Positions 38,779 through 49,259 of a stretch of 64,000 bases of DNA are shown one piece after another; position 1 is the stretch's first letter, and each line of letters opens with the position of its first letter. This stretch comes from Picocystis sp. L7 (taxonomy: Eukaryota; Chlorophyta; Picocystophyceae; Picocystales; Picocystaceae): NCBI GenBank assembly GCA_020975725.1, contig QXJR01000026.1, forward strand, positions 1-64,000, written 5' to 3'. The translations under genes and the position numbers were made by a program. The notes under the pieces were generated by a model. It saw nothing but the letters and a program-made list of their open reading frames with translations, was not told the origin of the DNA and did not search any database.

Positions 38779-40142
38779 TCAGTGGTGCTGCTGTACGTAC
38801 TGATGATGCACGGGTACTCCCTGGATGTAACCGTTGGAACCAATGGATGGCATCAATCCTGCGGTGCCCAGGTTGGATTGCGGGTACATTCCCACGTGAT
38901 GACCGTTGCCAAGGGAGTGCTGACCGGTGATGGGGGTGCTCCCTGCCACGGGATGGTCGTTGCCGACGCTGGTGATGTCATGGATGCTCGATCTCCTCTT
39001 GTCCTTCTTGCTCATCGAATTGAGGCGTATGAAGTACTTTTGCGCGTGGCTTGCAACTTGGGTGGGCGTCCTGGAGATGACGAAGTTCCTGGAGATGCTC
39101 CTCCAGTCCCCTTTGCCGAACTTGGCCAATCCCAACAGGAAGAGCCGATGCTCTTCTTCCGTCCATGGGATGCCTTTGCGGCGCTCTTGGTCGGCCGACT
39201 TGGCGTGAGAGGACTTTTTCTTGCCTGCGAACGAGGTGGGCTGATGGTCTTCCGTGGTTCCGGCGTAGGCAGGGAGGGGAACTCTACCCGCATCGATGTT
39301 CTTCACGTCCTCTTCCAGGAGCTGGTGTCGCTTTCTCACCGCCTCGGCATCCTTTCCCGGTATTTTCTTGGCGATTTTTTCCCATCTGCACGGACGTCCG
39401 ACGCGTCGACCGTCGGGACAGCATCCGAAAGCACCACGAACGGACACGTCAGCCTCTCGTGCTCCTCGACGGTTCCGGTCCGCAAGGGACGTCCTGTCGC
39501 TCGCATCCTCTCTTTCTTTCTTTCTTTCTTTCTTCTTGTTCCCGTCCGTGGTTCCGACCGTCTTGAACGCACGGGACGTCGGGCGTCGTTTGCGCACCTC
39601 GTCTGTCCGGTTTCTTCCGTCACTTCGGCCAGTGCGGTTTCGAACCGTTTGTCTTCCTCCGGGCTACGTCCGCACGCGGCGTCAGTCGCACCGTCTCGCG
39701 TCGATCCATTGGCGAGTGCGACGATTGTCGTGTTCCCTTGCTGTCGATGTCGCTTTCCAAACGCGCCTCTCGCCCAAGTCGTGCGTCGTTCTGCGCGCAA
39801 GGACGGTTCGAGCACGCTTCGTTTCGCCTCCGCCTTCTCGGCTCGACCGTCGGGTGTTCTTTCCGTTTTCCTACGTTTCCGATCGTCCCACCACCACCCC
39901 ATCGACGATTTCCACCCGATCGATCGCGTGCGTCCTTCGCATCGATCCCTCCACGTCCTTGTCGGCGCTTGGTTTCGCGTTCGTTCCCACCCTCTCGTCC
40001 CTTCGCCTTCTCCCCTCTCGTTCCTCTCTCTTCTCCCTACTTCCGCCTCCATCCCTCCATCTTTCTCCTTCCGTTTCCATCGCCACGCCTCGCATCCTCA
40101 CCTCCATATGTCCGCGGGTCTCGGCATCATCCTCGCGTCCAT
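38779..40142 (-). CDS. two-repeat SHAQKYF-type MYB transcription factor (DIVARICATA/RADIALIS-like)
   Basis: Three exons: 40142-40102 ([13 protein letters not shown]+AG), 39663-39598 and 39385-38779; 237 aa. Donors GTGAGG and GTGCGC, acceptors TAG and CAG; CTGAC precedes both acceptors (17 and 62 nt). Both junctions are phase 2. Only the spliced form restores the first MYB repeat: [16 protein letters not shown], then [16 protein letters not shown] and [12 protein letters not shown]. The second repeat is [47 protein letters not shown], with the SHAQKYF signature. The C-terminus is Gly/His/Gln-rich. Such R-R type MYBs bind GATAA-like I-box DNA in plants. Intron 2 holds a (GAAA)n microsatellite. 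This gene is good evidence for the exon-intron rules used here. Confidence 0.9.
39509..39536. repeat. (TTTC)n microsatellite in a MYB intron
   Basis: About six to seven TTTC units on the plus strand (GAAA in the sense of the gene), inside intron 2 of the MYB gene. Confidence 0.85.
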
Positions 40143-41457
40143 GACACGATGGAGACGAGCGAAATTCCCTTCTCCTTTTCGCAACCCAAGGTAGGGGCCA
40201 TCGGATGGGGCGTGGATCTCCCTCCTCCACCCGAAGGTCGAATCGACGCAGACCGCAGAGGAGAGGTATGGGTGCAAGCGAAGGATCCTCGACGGGAGAG
40301 GGACGAAGGACCCCGAAATTGTGGGAGGGTCGGAGGACCGAAGAGGACGAGGTGGGGAAACGGGAGGAGTTCCTCGTCGAGGGATGTCGGTGCTTGGGTT
40401 CCCTCCTCTCTCGCCGATCGGCACCCCCCCCCCACTCCCGGTCGAGAGAGAGAGAGAGAGACCGGACCGGTGTTGGGGTGGGGGAGGAGCCCCCAACCAC
40501 CCCCCTCGTCCTCGGGGTTCGATCGGGTTGGGCACGGGGTCGACACCCCCAACCACCCCCGGTCGGGCCTCCGACACGTGAAGGAAGATCCGGGGACCAC
40601 GAGACCACGGTTCAAACCGACGAACCGACCGTGGAAACAAACGAACGCCCACCCCCGGGGATCCCACACGATCGCTCTTCAAAACCCCCCTCTCCGCCAC
40701 CCGGATGCATCGAGAAACACGTGTTGGTGGACACGTCACCCACCTGGAGGCGAACCAAGGAACGAAGGTGCGAGAGGGTGGAGGACGCAAGGATCGGAAG
40801 AACGCGTCCGAACCGATGTACCACGTCCACCGACGCATCGGACGGCGCGTGACGGGCGACACGACACGACGAGACGTAGGGTGGGGGTGCATGTTCTGTC
40901 CGGGTGTTTCCTCCATCCTTCCACACGTCCTCCCCTTGCGTGCCCACCTGCATGGCCTGGGTTCCCGAACTCAATCCCACGCTCGTCCCTTGGGCTCGCC
41001 CGTCGGCTTGCGTTCGACCTGGTTCCATCTTCCTCGCCACCCGGGTCCCAGGGGTTCCTCCCCGTCCCACGCGAGGATGGTGCGTGTCCGTTCCCATCCT
41101 CCGAAGACCTCCACGAGAGAGACGGTCCGTCTTTCCCGTCCTATCCGTTCCTCGTCGGATGGAGTCGGAGGGAACGTCCCCTTCGGGAAGGGAAGGTGGA
41201 CCGGTCTTGTAAGGGGGGAACGATCCCGAGGGGTGACCGGGACAGAAGGAAGGAGAGGCAGGGACAGAAGGAAGGAGAGGCAGGGACAGAAGTAGACCGA
41301 ATCCGGGACAGAAGGAAGGAGAAGCAGGGACAGAAGGAGACCGAATCCGGGACAGAAGGAAGGAGAAGCAGGGACAGAGGGAAGGAGAAGCAGGGACAGA
41401 AGGAGACCGAATCCAGGACAGAAGGAAGGAGCTGGACCAAGGGACGCGCGTGGACGG
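40143..41457. other. intergenic region between divergent MYB and AP-3 mu genes
   Basis: 1.3 kb. It contains an (AG)n run at ~40443-40460, the minisatellite at 41225-41425, and GGGGATCCCACAC at ~40668. Long open frames on both strands result from skewed composition and do not resemble proteins. Confidence 0.55.
41225..41425. repeat. purine-rich minisatellite upstream of AP-3 mu
   Basis: About ten tandem units of 21-22 bp in two alternating types: GGGACAGAAGGAAGGAGAAG(CA) and GGGACAGAAGGAGACCGAAT(CC). It lies 30-230 bp before the AP-3 mu start, so probably in its promoter or leader. The plus strand is almost free of T. Confidence 0.9.
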
Positions 41458-42660
41458 ATGTTCGCCAGCGTGTGGGTGTCTTCCACGGAGACGGGAGCCT
41501 TGGTGGCGGAGAGGCATTGGAAAGGACAGGTGGGAACAAGAACCACGGCCAAAATATGCCAAGGGGACGGGAAGACCGTCCAAGACGAAAGACCCTACTA
41601 CGTCGTGCGGATCCAGAGGAAACGATTCAAGGCCGTCGCAGCAGCAATGGAAGAATTCCCACCCGCAGCAGCCGTGGAATTGCTCGATAGAATCGTCGAA
41701 GAAATGGAAAGCAGGCGAGATCCAGTGGAAATGCAACTGCTGCTGGACGAGATGGTGGACGGAGGGCTGCCCGCCACCACCAACGTGGCCGACCTGCAGG
41801 AGCTGTTTCCGGAAGACGATCTGGTGCAAAGGGTGTCCATGGTCCTGCTCGGAGGCCAAAAAAGCGCTGGCTACAGCAGGTCTCTCCCTTGGAGAAGGGC
41901 GGGCATCTCGCACCTGAAAAACGAGTTCCTACTCGACGTCGTGGAACGCGTCGATGCCACGGTGAATCGGGACGGACGGCACGAAAACGTCAATCTGGTG
42001 GGCAGCGTAGTGGCCACCAGTCGCTTGTCTGGTCTCCCCGACATGATGCTAACATTCTCCAACCCGGAGGTACTGGGAGCCTGCAATCTGCACCCATGCG
42101 TGCGCTTGAAGCCCTTCCAGAAAGATCGGGTGGTGTCGTTCGTCCCGCCGGATGGAAAGTTCACCCTGATGTCCTACACAGCCGAGGTGACAGGTGCATT
42201 GGAGACGTGCATACCCATTTATGTGCGCCTTCAAACTGCTGCAGATCCCGTTCTTCCAGGGTTGAAGGTGAACATGGTGGTGGGTTTCAAGCCTTCATCC
42301 CTGAAGAACGTGGACGGGGTGCAAGCCCTCTTCCAGCTCCCTCCCAATATACTGCACACAGACTTCAACACCAACTGCGGGGCACTTCACATCGACGCAG
42401 ACGCACAAACATGCTCGTGGAACATCGGGCAAATGGACCACACACGCACCCCGTGCCTCAATGGCACCGTAGCACTGGGAGACGAGGCTTCCCTCGATCG
42501 GTTTTCGTTTGCCCCCCTCGTTCAGCTTTCGTTCTCCTATGTACATAGCGCGCTGTCTGGATTGGCGATTCGAAGCCTGAAGTTGATGAATGAGCCGCAG
42601 CAGCCTTTCAAAGGGGTGAGGTTCGTGGTGCAATCTGGCGGCTACGAGGTTTGCCTGTAG
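41458..42660 (+). CDS. AP3M: AP-3 adaptor complex mu subunit
   Basis: Single exon, 400 aa. The N-terminal longin-like domain (~1-140) starts MFASVWVSSTETGALVAERH, which aligns with the family start, so no earlier exon is needed. LLDEMVDGGLPATTN is the conserved linker motif of mu subunits. The C-terminal mu-homology domain (~165-400) has LPWRRAGISHLKNEFLLDVV, GLPDMMLTFSNPEVL, HPCVRLKPFQKDRVVSFVPP and DGKFTLMSY, diagnostic of mu3 rather than mu1/mu2. The complex sorts membrane cargo from the Golgi/endosomes to vacuole- or lysosome-like organelles; mu3 binds tyrosine-based sorting signals. Length is close to the ~415 aa of other species. The promoter region carries a purine minisatellite. Confidence 0.92.
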   Translation: MFASVWVSSTETGALVAERHWKGQVGTRTTAKICQGDGKTVQDERPYYVVRIQRKRFKAVAAAMEEFPPAAAVELLDRIVEEMESRRDPVEMQLLLDEMVDGGLPATTNVADLQELFPEDDLVQRVSMVLLGGQKSAGYSRSLPWRRAGISHLKNEFLLDVVERVDATVNRDGRHENVNLVGSVVATSRLSGLPDMMLTFSNPEVLGACNLHPCVRLKPFQKDRVVSFVPPDGKFTLMSYTAEVTGALETCIPIYVRLQTAADPVLPGLKVNMVVGFKPSSLKNVDGVQALFQLPPNILHTDFNTNCGALHIDADAQTCSWNIGQMDHTRTPCLNGTVALGDEASLDRFSFAPLVQLSFSYVHSALSGLAIRSLKLMNEPQQPFKGVRFVVQSGGYEVCL

Positions 42661-43121
42661 CCGATGGTTTTCCTCCTGCATCCTTTTGAATAGCACGTCC
42701 TCCATCGGTGGCCCTGGTTTCTTGAGGAATCATCCCCTGTGTTTCGCTTCCACGTCCACGCAGCAGCACATGGTTCAATGCACTTTTTTCTGCGAGAGTG
42801 GAGGGTTGTTTGCATGCCACCCATCTCGTTCCTTCCCCTGGTGAGAGGGACGGGTGGTTTTCCCACGATTTCGCGGTTTCCTTTTCATCGTTTCAAATCC
42901 CCTCCTTTTCCCCTCCCCCTTTTTTGAGGCGGGGGGATTCGATCGGTCCGTTCGTACCTTTCGATCTTCCGGTTCCTCTCGGCTTTCCTTCGGGTTCCAA
43001 AGGGCATCCCCACGGGTCTGTTTCCCGATTGAACCGTTTCGATGGCTGGGTTTCATCGGACACCGTCGATCCCCACCCTCGACGGTGGTGTGAACGCAGC
43101 TCGGGAAAGCGCACCGACACC
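42661..43121. other. intergenic region, no gene seen
   Basis: 461 bp between two plus-strand genes, with pyrimidine-rich stretches. An open frame runs in from here to the sulfotransferase but the part before 43122 is not protein-like. Confidence 0.5.
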
Positions 43122-44729
43122 ATGCTGAACAGCACCCACAGACCGCGCACCACGGCGAATGCGGTGGCGTTCGTGGCCCTGATGATGGTGATCGCCCTCA
43201 GCTTCGCCTGGATGGGACCCAGGCGGGATGCCTACACCCGACGGACCGTGGTGTTTCGGATCGGAACTGGACACACCCGGAACACGAGCGTTCCCACGCA
43301 GGAAAGGGGACCTTCCGTGGACGAGGTGGAAGCAAAAGGCACGTCGTCGACGGAAACGTCACCCGCAGATACTACAGAGGAGTCGAACGAATGGGAACTC
43401 GTACCCATCGACGAAGAGGCGCTGGCACCGACACCGGCACCCACACCGGCACCCACACCGACACCGAGCTGGTTGGATTCTCCAGCATCGATGGCCTTGG
43501 AAACGGTGGAATTCAACCGCACCACTTATCGAGGCGTACCAGTCTTGGTGCAGGGCGATCGAAAGGCTGCTCTGCTGTCACCAGGCATGGTCCTGGAGCT
43601 GGATACCCACAAGGAGACGTTGGCAGAATGGGTCGTGAGCGAGACCTTCGATCCGGATCTGTTTCGACAAATCACGCGCAACTTGTACAACGCTAGCTAT
43701 TCTGTTCCGGAATTCCTCCGCACAAGCGCAGGATATTTTTTCGACGCAACCCGTCCTCAAGTGAAGAACATTGCGTACCTGAAGACGCACAAGACCGGCT
43801 CCACCACCCTGGGAAGCGTGTTCTATCGATACGGTGCACGCCACCACTTGAAATTTTACGTCGAAGGACACATCTTACAAATGGTGCAACCCAAGGCCGA
43901 AAAGCTTGGAAAATACAACATCATTCTTCAGCACCATTCGGGCAACGGGTTTTGGCATGGTGGACGGCTTCACAACGATTACCAGAAGCTGTTGCATTGG
44001 TATCAAGCCCTGATCCAGGACCCCTCAGTGGTGACCATCCTTCGAGAACCGGTATCACATTACCTGTCCGGCTTTTACTACTACCACGAACCGGACATGC
44101 GGGCCAAGAAACACATGCAGATGGAGCCAGACGATCACCCTTGGCTGTGGGAATCCGTCGAAGCAAAGAGGTGGAAGAATCCGATGGCGGCCGAGTTTGG
44201 CATTTACAGCACCGAGGAGTTGGCCACTTTCCTGGACACCGGCTTGCCCAGTTTTTCCTTGATCATGCTGACGGATCGATTCGAGGAGAGCCTCGTGGTC
44301 ATGCGGCACCTCTTCAACCTGAACCTACAGGATCTGACATTTTTGACCCTCAACGAAGGGTTGGAGGGACACCATCGATACGACAAGAAGCTGTTGAAAT
44401 CCACCCCACATCCAGACGAGCTCGATCCAAAGCTGGTGGAAAAGATCCAGAGCATCACCACGGCCGATGCCATTCTGTACGATCGTGCAGCAGCTTTGTT
44501 TGATGAAAAGGTGGAGTCTTTGAAGCGAGATGGGGTGGATGTGGACGCTGAGGTTCAAGCCCTGCGGGATGTGAACAAGCGCCTGGCCGATACATGCGAC
44601 GACGACAACCAGTCCGAAACAACCAAGGACATTTGCGCGTGGTACAAGCAGTGTGATTCCTGCTACGAGAGGAAAATCGACAGCAACGGGCACGGCCCGA
44701 TCCCCAAGGCGATCGATGATCTATCATAG
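43122..44729 (+). CDS. Golgi type II membrane sulfotransferase, galactose-3-O-sulfotransferase-like
   Basis: Single exon, 535 aa from ATG 43122. Residues ~12-31 (ANAVAFVALMMVIALSFAWM) form a signal anchor after a short basic cytosolic tail, giving a type II Golgi enzyme. A Thr/Pro/Glu-rich stem (~60-115, with PTPAPTPAPTPTP) follows. The catalytic domain has the PAPS 5'-phosphosulfate loop NIAYLKTHKTGSTTL (~218-232) and the 3'-phosphate site VTILREPVSHYLSGFYYYHE (~304-323). The order and spacing fit the Gal-3-O-sulfotransferase (cerebroside sulfotransferase) family. The substrate in this organism is unknown; sulfated glycans or glycolipids are plausible. The C-terminus carries four cysteines in a short segment (DICAWYKQCDSCYERK and one before). 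Confidence 0.85.
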   Translation: MLNSTHRPRTTANAVAFVALMMVIALSFAWMGPRRDAYTRRTVVFRIGTGHTRNTSVPTQERGPSVDEVEAKGTSSTETSPADTTEESNEWELVPIDEEALAPTPAPTPAPTPTPSWLDSPASMALETVEFNRTTYRGVPVLVQGDRKAALLSPGMVLELDTHKETLAEWVVSETFDPDLFRQITRNLYNASYSVPEFLRTSAGYFFDATRPQVKNIAYLKTHKTGSTTLGSVFYRYGARHHLKFYVEGHILQMVQPKAEKLGKYNIILQHHSGNGFWHGGRLHNDYQKLLHWYQALIQDPSVVTILREPVSHYLSGFYYYHEPDMRAKKHMQMEPDDHPWLWESVEAKRWKNPMAAEFGIYSTEELATFLDTGLPSFSLIMLTDRFEESLVVMRHLFNLNLQDLTFLTLNEGLEGHHRYDKKLLKSTPHPDELDPKLVEKIQSITTADAILYDRAAALFDEKVESLKRDGVDVDAEVQALRDVNKRLADTCDDDNQSETTKDICAWYKQCDSCYERKIDSNGHGPIPKAIDDLS

Positions 44730-44837
44730 CTTTTCGAACGCGGGCGAGCATCTTTTGTGTGCAGCCAGAGCCAAAATAAGACCCTCCAGCAGTGCTTTCG
44801 TAGGCGCAAACAGCGTTGCACTGTGGCTTTCACTCGA

Positions 44838-45341
44838 TCAAAGAAACTTTTTGAGCGCCACTTCCATCTCCATCACTTTTTCCATGAGCAATTTGTTCTC
44901 CATTTCGAGCAGCTGCAGCTTTTTCGTCTCTTTTTCGGACGCATCTTCCTGCTTCACACGAGCGTTCTTTCCGTTGTGTCGCGGCCTTTTGTCCTGGGCA
45001 TCTCCGTTTGGTCTGGCGGACCAATGGTATCCCATTCCCGTGGCAAGGAGGAGGGCGGGAAGCAACGTCGGCAAGGCGGTTTCCCATCCACGGAGGAGGT
45101 ACCAACTTCTCAATCCGTTGCAGATGGACAGTGCCACCTGCTTGCGGGGTCGTCGTTCCCGTTTTCGTTCGCGCACGGATGGGATGGACGTCTTCCAGGT
45201 CAGTCCGCCTTCCTTTTCATTCGTTGGACGCACGTCGTCCTTCTCTGCCTTTCAGGCTTCGGGGTCGGTCTTGGCATTCTTCCTCCTCGTTCCACGCACC
45301 GCCGTCCAAAAGAGTCCCAGGAGGCATCCATCCGCATGCAT
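44838..45341 (-). CDS. small membrane protein with two helices and C-terminal coiled coil
   Basis: Exon 1 45341-45300 (MHADGCLLGLFWTA), exon 2 45137-44838; 113 aa. The 162-bp intron is phase 0, donor GTGCGT, acceptor CAG, CTGAC ~61 nt upstream. Joining the exons completes a first hydrophobic helix (CLLGLFWTAVALSIC); a second follows (LPTLLPALLLATGMGYHW). A basic linker and a coiled coil (KKLQLLEMENKLLMEKVMEM) end the protein. The reciprocal completion of the helix supports the splice. No family recognised; an organelle inner-membrane assembly factor or ER protein is possible. Converges on the sulfotransferase (108 bp between stops). Confidence 0.6.
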
Positions 45342-45816
45342 GTCCGTCGTCCTTTCCTCGAAGGCGTTGTCACGGACCCGTTCGTTGGTTGCCTCCACTG
45401 CGAAACGAGCTCCGTGTCCGTTTCCGACCCTGTTCCATGGAAACGGATCTCGGACACGTTGGGGTCGCCCCGAGGGCTTCGTGTGGGGATCCGGTGGGAG
45501 GTCGGGGTCTGCATCACCGCTGGTGCAAATGGGGAGTGGTGGAGACACGACTGTTCCAACGGAACCGAACACCTGGGAAGACGGAAGACGGAATGACGCG
45601 AGGAAACGTGCGTTTATTGCAAGACCCAGGTCGTGCGATGGAGATATCCACCGATGATCGGGCGCGAGAGGGTCAGGACTTGCACGGCAGGTCGTCTGCG
45701 CCATTCGTACCCGTCCCACGTGGTTCGTGCGGTCGCCGCACGAAAGCATGGGTGCACACACCAAAGGAGGTGCCCTCCAGGAGAAGGACGCGCGAGCCAA
45801 CTTCTTGGATCCGACG
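45342..45816. other. intergenic region, no gene seen
   Basis: 475 bp holding the promoter and leader of the small membrane protein and the 3' flank of LSM12. No coding-like frame. Confidence 0.5.
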
Positions 45817-46538
45817 TCAGCTCTGTCCGAGCCTGGCACGTTCCCCTTCCAACACCTTCTTCACGCGACCCAAGGCTGCATCGTCTTCATCGCCATCGAC
45901 GACGAGCAAGGCGCAGTTCTCTGGCTTGTACGGCTCTTCGATCTTCACCGCATCCAGCACGACGATGGTTTTTCCTTCCCACTTGCACGGCATGCTGGTT
46001 CATCACGCGTGGGCGTTCGCAGGATCGTCAGTCGCGTTCGATCCGACGGGGTTCGTGCGACGCTTGGGCCAGGATCCGTTCGTTCCTCCCATCCGTTTCG
46101 TACACGTCTCCCAATTCCTTTCCTGGCGCCTTCTGCGCACGCACGCGTCGTTCGTCCTGTTGCGTACGTTTTGGAGAGTGCGTCGAAGATGGCCTGTGCT
46201 TGTGGCGTGACCCCTTGTCCGATCCTCGCCGCTTCTGCCTCTGCGTCTCTGATGGCTTTGTCCAATCTTTTGAGGCTCCTTTCGGGACACGCGTGCGGGA
46301 GATCTTGCACGGAATCCTCTTGCTTGGGTGGTTGGTATTGGGCGATTTTGGTGATCACGTTTTCGTTGATGATCCGGACGGTGTGTTTGGCGTTCTCTTT
46401 CCCTTTCTGCAGCAGCACGACACACCTGGCCCCATCCTCTGGCGTTGCGAAGACCTCTCCTTTCAGCCTCACGTTCCCCTTGAGCATCACGTCCGCGTGT
46501 CCGCCCACTTGCAGGTCTTCCACCTGGGTGTGCGCCAT
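45817..46538 (-). CDS. LSM12: LSM12 homologue
   Basis: Exon 1 46538-46168, exon 2 45994-45817; 182 aa. The intron (173 bp) has donor GTACGC, acceptor CAG and CTGAC 32 nt upstream, phase 2. Residues ~15-75 form an LSM-like beta domain ([38 protein letters not shown]). The C-terminal part is the family-specific AD domain: [18 protein letters not shown] joined across the splice to [27 protein letters not shown], then [15 protein letters not shown]. This matches human LSM12 (IHKTIKDCKWQ, then VVITPPYQVENC) closely. Family roles are in stress granules and ataxin-2-linked mRNA translation. The ATG at 46538 gives a length close to the usual 195 aa. Confidence 0.92.
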
Positions 46539-46741
46539 GTCGGTGGGTTTGGACCGTCGACTTCGTCCTTCTCCTCGGGTCTCCATCCGACTTCGTCCTT
46601 CTCCTCGGGTCTCCATTCGGGTTCGAACCCGTCGTCCGTTCGGGTTCGAACCGAGAGGTCGAACGGGCCTCGTCGGTCCCTGTCCATCCTGGGACGAAAG
46701 GGCGAGGTGGTGGGAGAGGACCGACGGAATCCAGGATCGGC
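46539..46741. promoter_or_regulatory. short divergent promoter region with tandem duplications
   Basis: 203 bp between opposed starts. Near 46556-46620 a ~30-bp unit (CTTCGTCCTTCTCCTCGGGT) is duplicated in tandem, and CGGGTTCGAACC is also doubled at ~46617-46652. Confidence 0.65.
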
Positions 46742-47341
46742 ATGGGCCACAAGCGCAGGCGCGAGGACGGCTTCCATGGGCGGATGGTCGCGGAACGCAG
46801 AGGAGGAGGGTGGAAGGAGAAGGACAAGGTGGGCAGGAACACCAGAGAGAACGAAGGCGCCGTAGATGGGAACGGAAGAGAAGCCATGTGGTGGTGCGTG
46901 GTGCCGAAGGGGAAGAAAAAAGGAGCGCGGGAAAACCAAGGATACGAAGGAGAAAGCTGACCGAAGAACGGCACGTACAGGAAGTGCATCTGGGAACTCA
47001 ACACCTGCATAGGACAGCACATGAAACTGTTCGAACAGGTGCCCCTGAGGACCTGCCACTCGTTCACCAAAGGAAAGATGCAAGAAATCTGTCCCAGGGT
47101 CCAGTCCGCCTATCCTGGCGTAGACATGACGGCGTGGACCCTTCGAAACCTCGTGGGACAGGTGCCGCTCGACGCAAACGTCAGCATATGTAGGTACGAG
47201 TTCGCCACGCCGTCCTACATGCAAGAATGGTGCCGAAAGTACAGTCAAGGATCGGACTGGATCGCCGTGTTTCGAGTGGAAGTCCTGGAGACCGGCAGGG
47301 AAGGATCGCAGAACCGGACCCTCTTCCTGCCCGCAGCCTAG
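46742..47341 (+). CDS. hypothetical protein with two exons (169 aa)
   Basis: Exon 2 (46981-47341) is clearly coding: [55 protein letters not shown]. It follows an acceptor GTACAG with CTGAC 19 nt upstream. The best exon 1 is 46742-46890 ([15 protein letters not shown] and on), ending in a GTGGTG donor with phase 2 so that TG|G makes Trp; that gives 169 aa. Exon 1 is basic and Gly-rich and less certain. No family is recognised; Cys and Trp positions suggest a compact fold. AATAAA at ~47483 could be the polyadenylation signal, about 140 bp past the stop. Divergent from LSM12 and convergent with the ubiquitin-fold gene. Confidence 0.55.
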
Positions 47342-47547
47342 TGGAGGACCTCAAGAACCGCGGGTGGAATCGGAAGAAAGTAGGCACTCCAAAGCACGCA
47401 TCTGGCGCTCGGCAGCGCCAAGCGCACCAGCATTGTTTTTCGTGCTGCACCCCGCGGTGGTTGCGCACATACGTTTCCTGTACAATAAAGAGGGTCGCAT
47501 CGCTCCAGAAGTGACCGTGCATATGAACAACAGGACGTCAATTACAA

Positions 47548-48421
47548 TCAGAACCTGCGGATAACCAGCGGCCAGTCCGGAAACTTGGCGTTCCAGTATT
47601 TCACACCGTAGTGTTCCAGCGTTCGCTGCGCATCGTCCAATTGCTTTCCTGCATAAGAGAACCTCATGAGACCGGGCAGAATTCCACACTTTTCTTTGAT
47701 GCTCAAGCGCAAGTCCACTATCCTCATCTTGGGGCTGACATCGATGCGGAAGGGTCCTCCGTAGTGGCGCCCGTTCTCGTCCACGTTGACCCCGTATTCG
47801 GTCTCGTCGTGCAGTTCGCTCTTGATCAGGAGGGAGATGGTGGGCTGTCCTGCGTACTTGTCCCCTGCAGGCACGTACCCATGAGGCACTCCTGTTTCGT
47901 AGGCTTTCTTCCGGTCGATTTCCGCTTGTTCCGCCGTGGGATTGTACAGTGGTTTCCATTCGGAAAGCACACCTCCGTCCGCTTGCACGACCGGTACATA
48001 CTTCTCCTCTTCCTCGTAGAAGGGGTAATTGTTGGGCGGGATGCGGTGGTAGCCTGTCCTACCCGTTCCTGTCCTCGTGCGACGTTCGAACGGTTTCGTA
48101 CGGTTCCGTCAGCCATCACGCCACCCTCCGCCGTTCGCATGGACGCGTTTCGCGCGGATCCGTCGTTCCTGCTTCTCGCGTCGGTTTGCATTCCTCCTCA
48201 CCTGGATCGGGGTTGTACTTGGTGTAGGCGTCGTCGTCCGTTCCTTTGATGTCTTCGTACTGTTCTTTCATGCTATCGATCTCGCTCTGCTCCCATTTGG
48301 TGGCAGGTTTGTCCAGGATGGATCCGCCTTCCGGCAAGTTCAAGTCGTGCATGTCGGGTCTGGCCACACGAACGGTCCTTCCAGATTCCTCGTCCACCAG
48401 CACGTCCTTGGACGCCACCAT
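47548..48421 (-). CDS. protein with C-terminal ubiquitin-like fold (241 aa)
   Basis: Exon 1 48421-48202, exon 2 48053-47548. The 148-bp intron is phase 1, donor GTGAGG, acceptor ACAG, CTGAC ~54 nt upstream. Joining gives DAYTKYNPDPGYHRIPPNNY, a smooth continuation. Residues 1-70 are acidic and helical (MVASKDVLVDEESGRTVRVA). The middle has VLSEWKPLYNPTAEQAEID. Residues ~160-241 look like a ubiquitin superfold: strand FRIDVSPKMRIVDLRLSIKE, GILPGLMRFSYAGKQLDDAQ with the typical QxLxYxGKxLxD pattern, and WPLVIRRF at the end. There is no C-terminal GG, so it is not expected to be conjugated. I cannot name the family. Confidence 0.7.
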
Positions 48422-49259
48422 GGTACCCAGACGGTTCCTGTAGCCTCTGGACACGAAAGCGTGCGGTCGAAGTCCGCCTCGAAGACGCGGCAAGCGTGTC
48501 TGTGGCTTGCAAACTCGATCGATGCGCTTCGACGTTCGAGCATAACGCTCGTCCATTCCCCCCTTCCCAGAAAGGGGGGCATTCGAGGGCACGTGAAGGG
48601 GGGCAGGAGAAGACGGCCTTTTCGACTCCCCACCCCCCCATCCTCGGTGGAAAGGGGGGAAGACATGGTGGGGTCCTGGATGGACAAGAAGAGGACCGGT
48701 GTGTGCTGGAGGGTGGGCCTCAACACCTCGAGAAGGGATGCAAAACTCGAGGGAAGGAACCACGACACACATCCGAATGGATGGACGCGTCCATACGATG
48801 CCCAGAAGAGGTGCAAGGAGGGAACGGACACAACGACCAAGACCGATGAAAAACCGAAACAGCTTCGACGGGTGCATGGATGCATACCACGACAACCCCC
48901 ATCGCTCGGGGGGTAACGTGGCCTGCGTGCAAATCATCGTAACCGCGGTATGTTCCAGTTCTCAAGAAGGGGTGCAGGGACGATCCAGTTGTCCAAGCAA
49001 GACAAAACTCCTTCCGATGGAGGGCACGGGGACCACCCTTCGCCATGTCACAACAACAAGCAGTTGGAAAGAAGCATGTGCGGCTGTGGCGTCAATTACA
49101 TGCCGTTGTATTGCAAGTTACCGCAGCGTGCGTGATGAAAGGCACATGGCAGCACAGAAAAGTCGCCACCGGCACCCAGCACAAAGAAAGAACAAAGCTA
49201 CGGCTGTTCGATTGCCAAGGCACTTGTTTCCTTCGCCCATTGGACTGAAAAAGCCACGC
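48422..49259. other. intergenic region, no gene seen
   Basis: 838 bp between two minus-strand genes. It contains a G/C-run inverted repeat at ~48558-48578 (CCCCCCTT...AAGGGGGG). No coding-like frame. Confidence 0.55.

Noticed and set aside
40149-40190. Possible plus-strand first exon METSEIPFSFSQPK followed by GTAGGG
   Set aside because: It would start 6 bp from the start codon of the confirmed MYB exon on the other strand, and no downstream exon continues it; AP-3 mu already starts correctly at 41458.
38683-41690. Several 500-650 codon plus-strand frames across the MYB gene and the intergenic region
   Set aside because: Caused by the strand-skewed composition; they run through known introns and a minisatellite.
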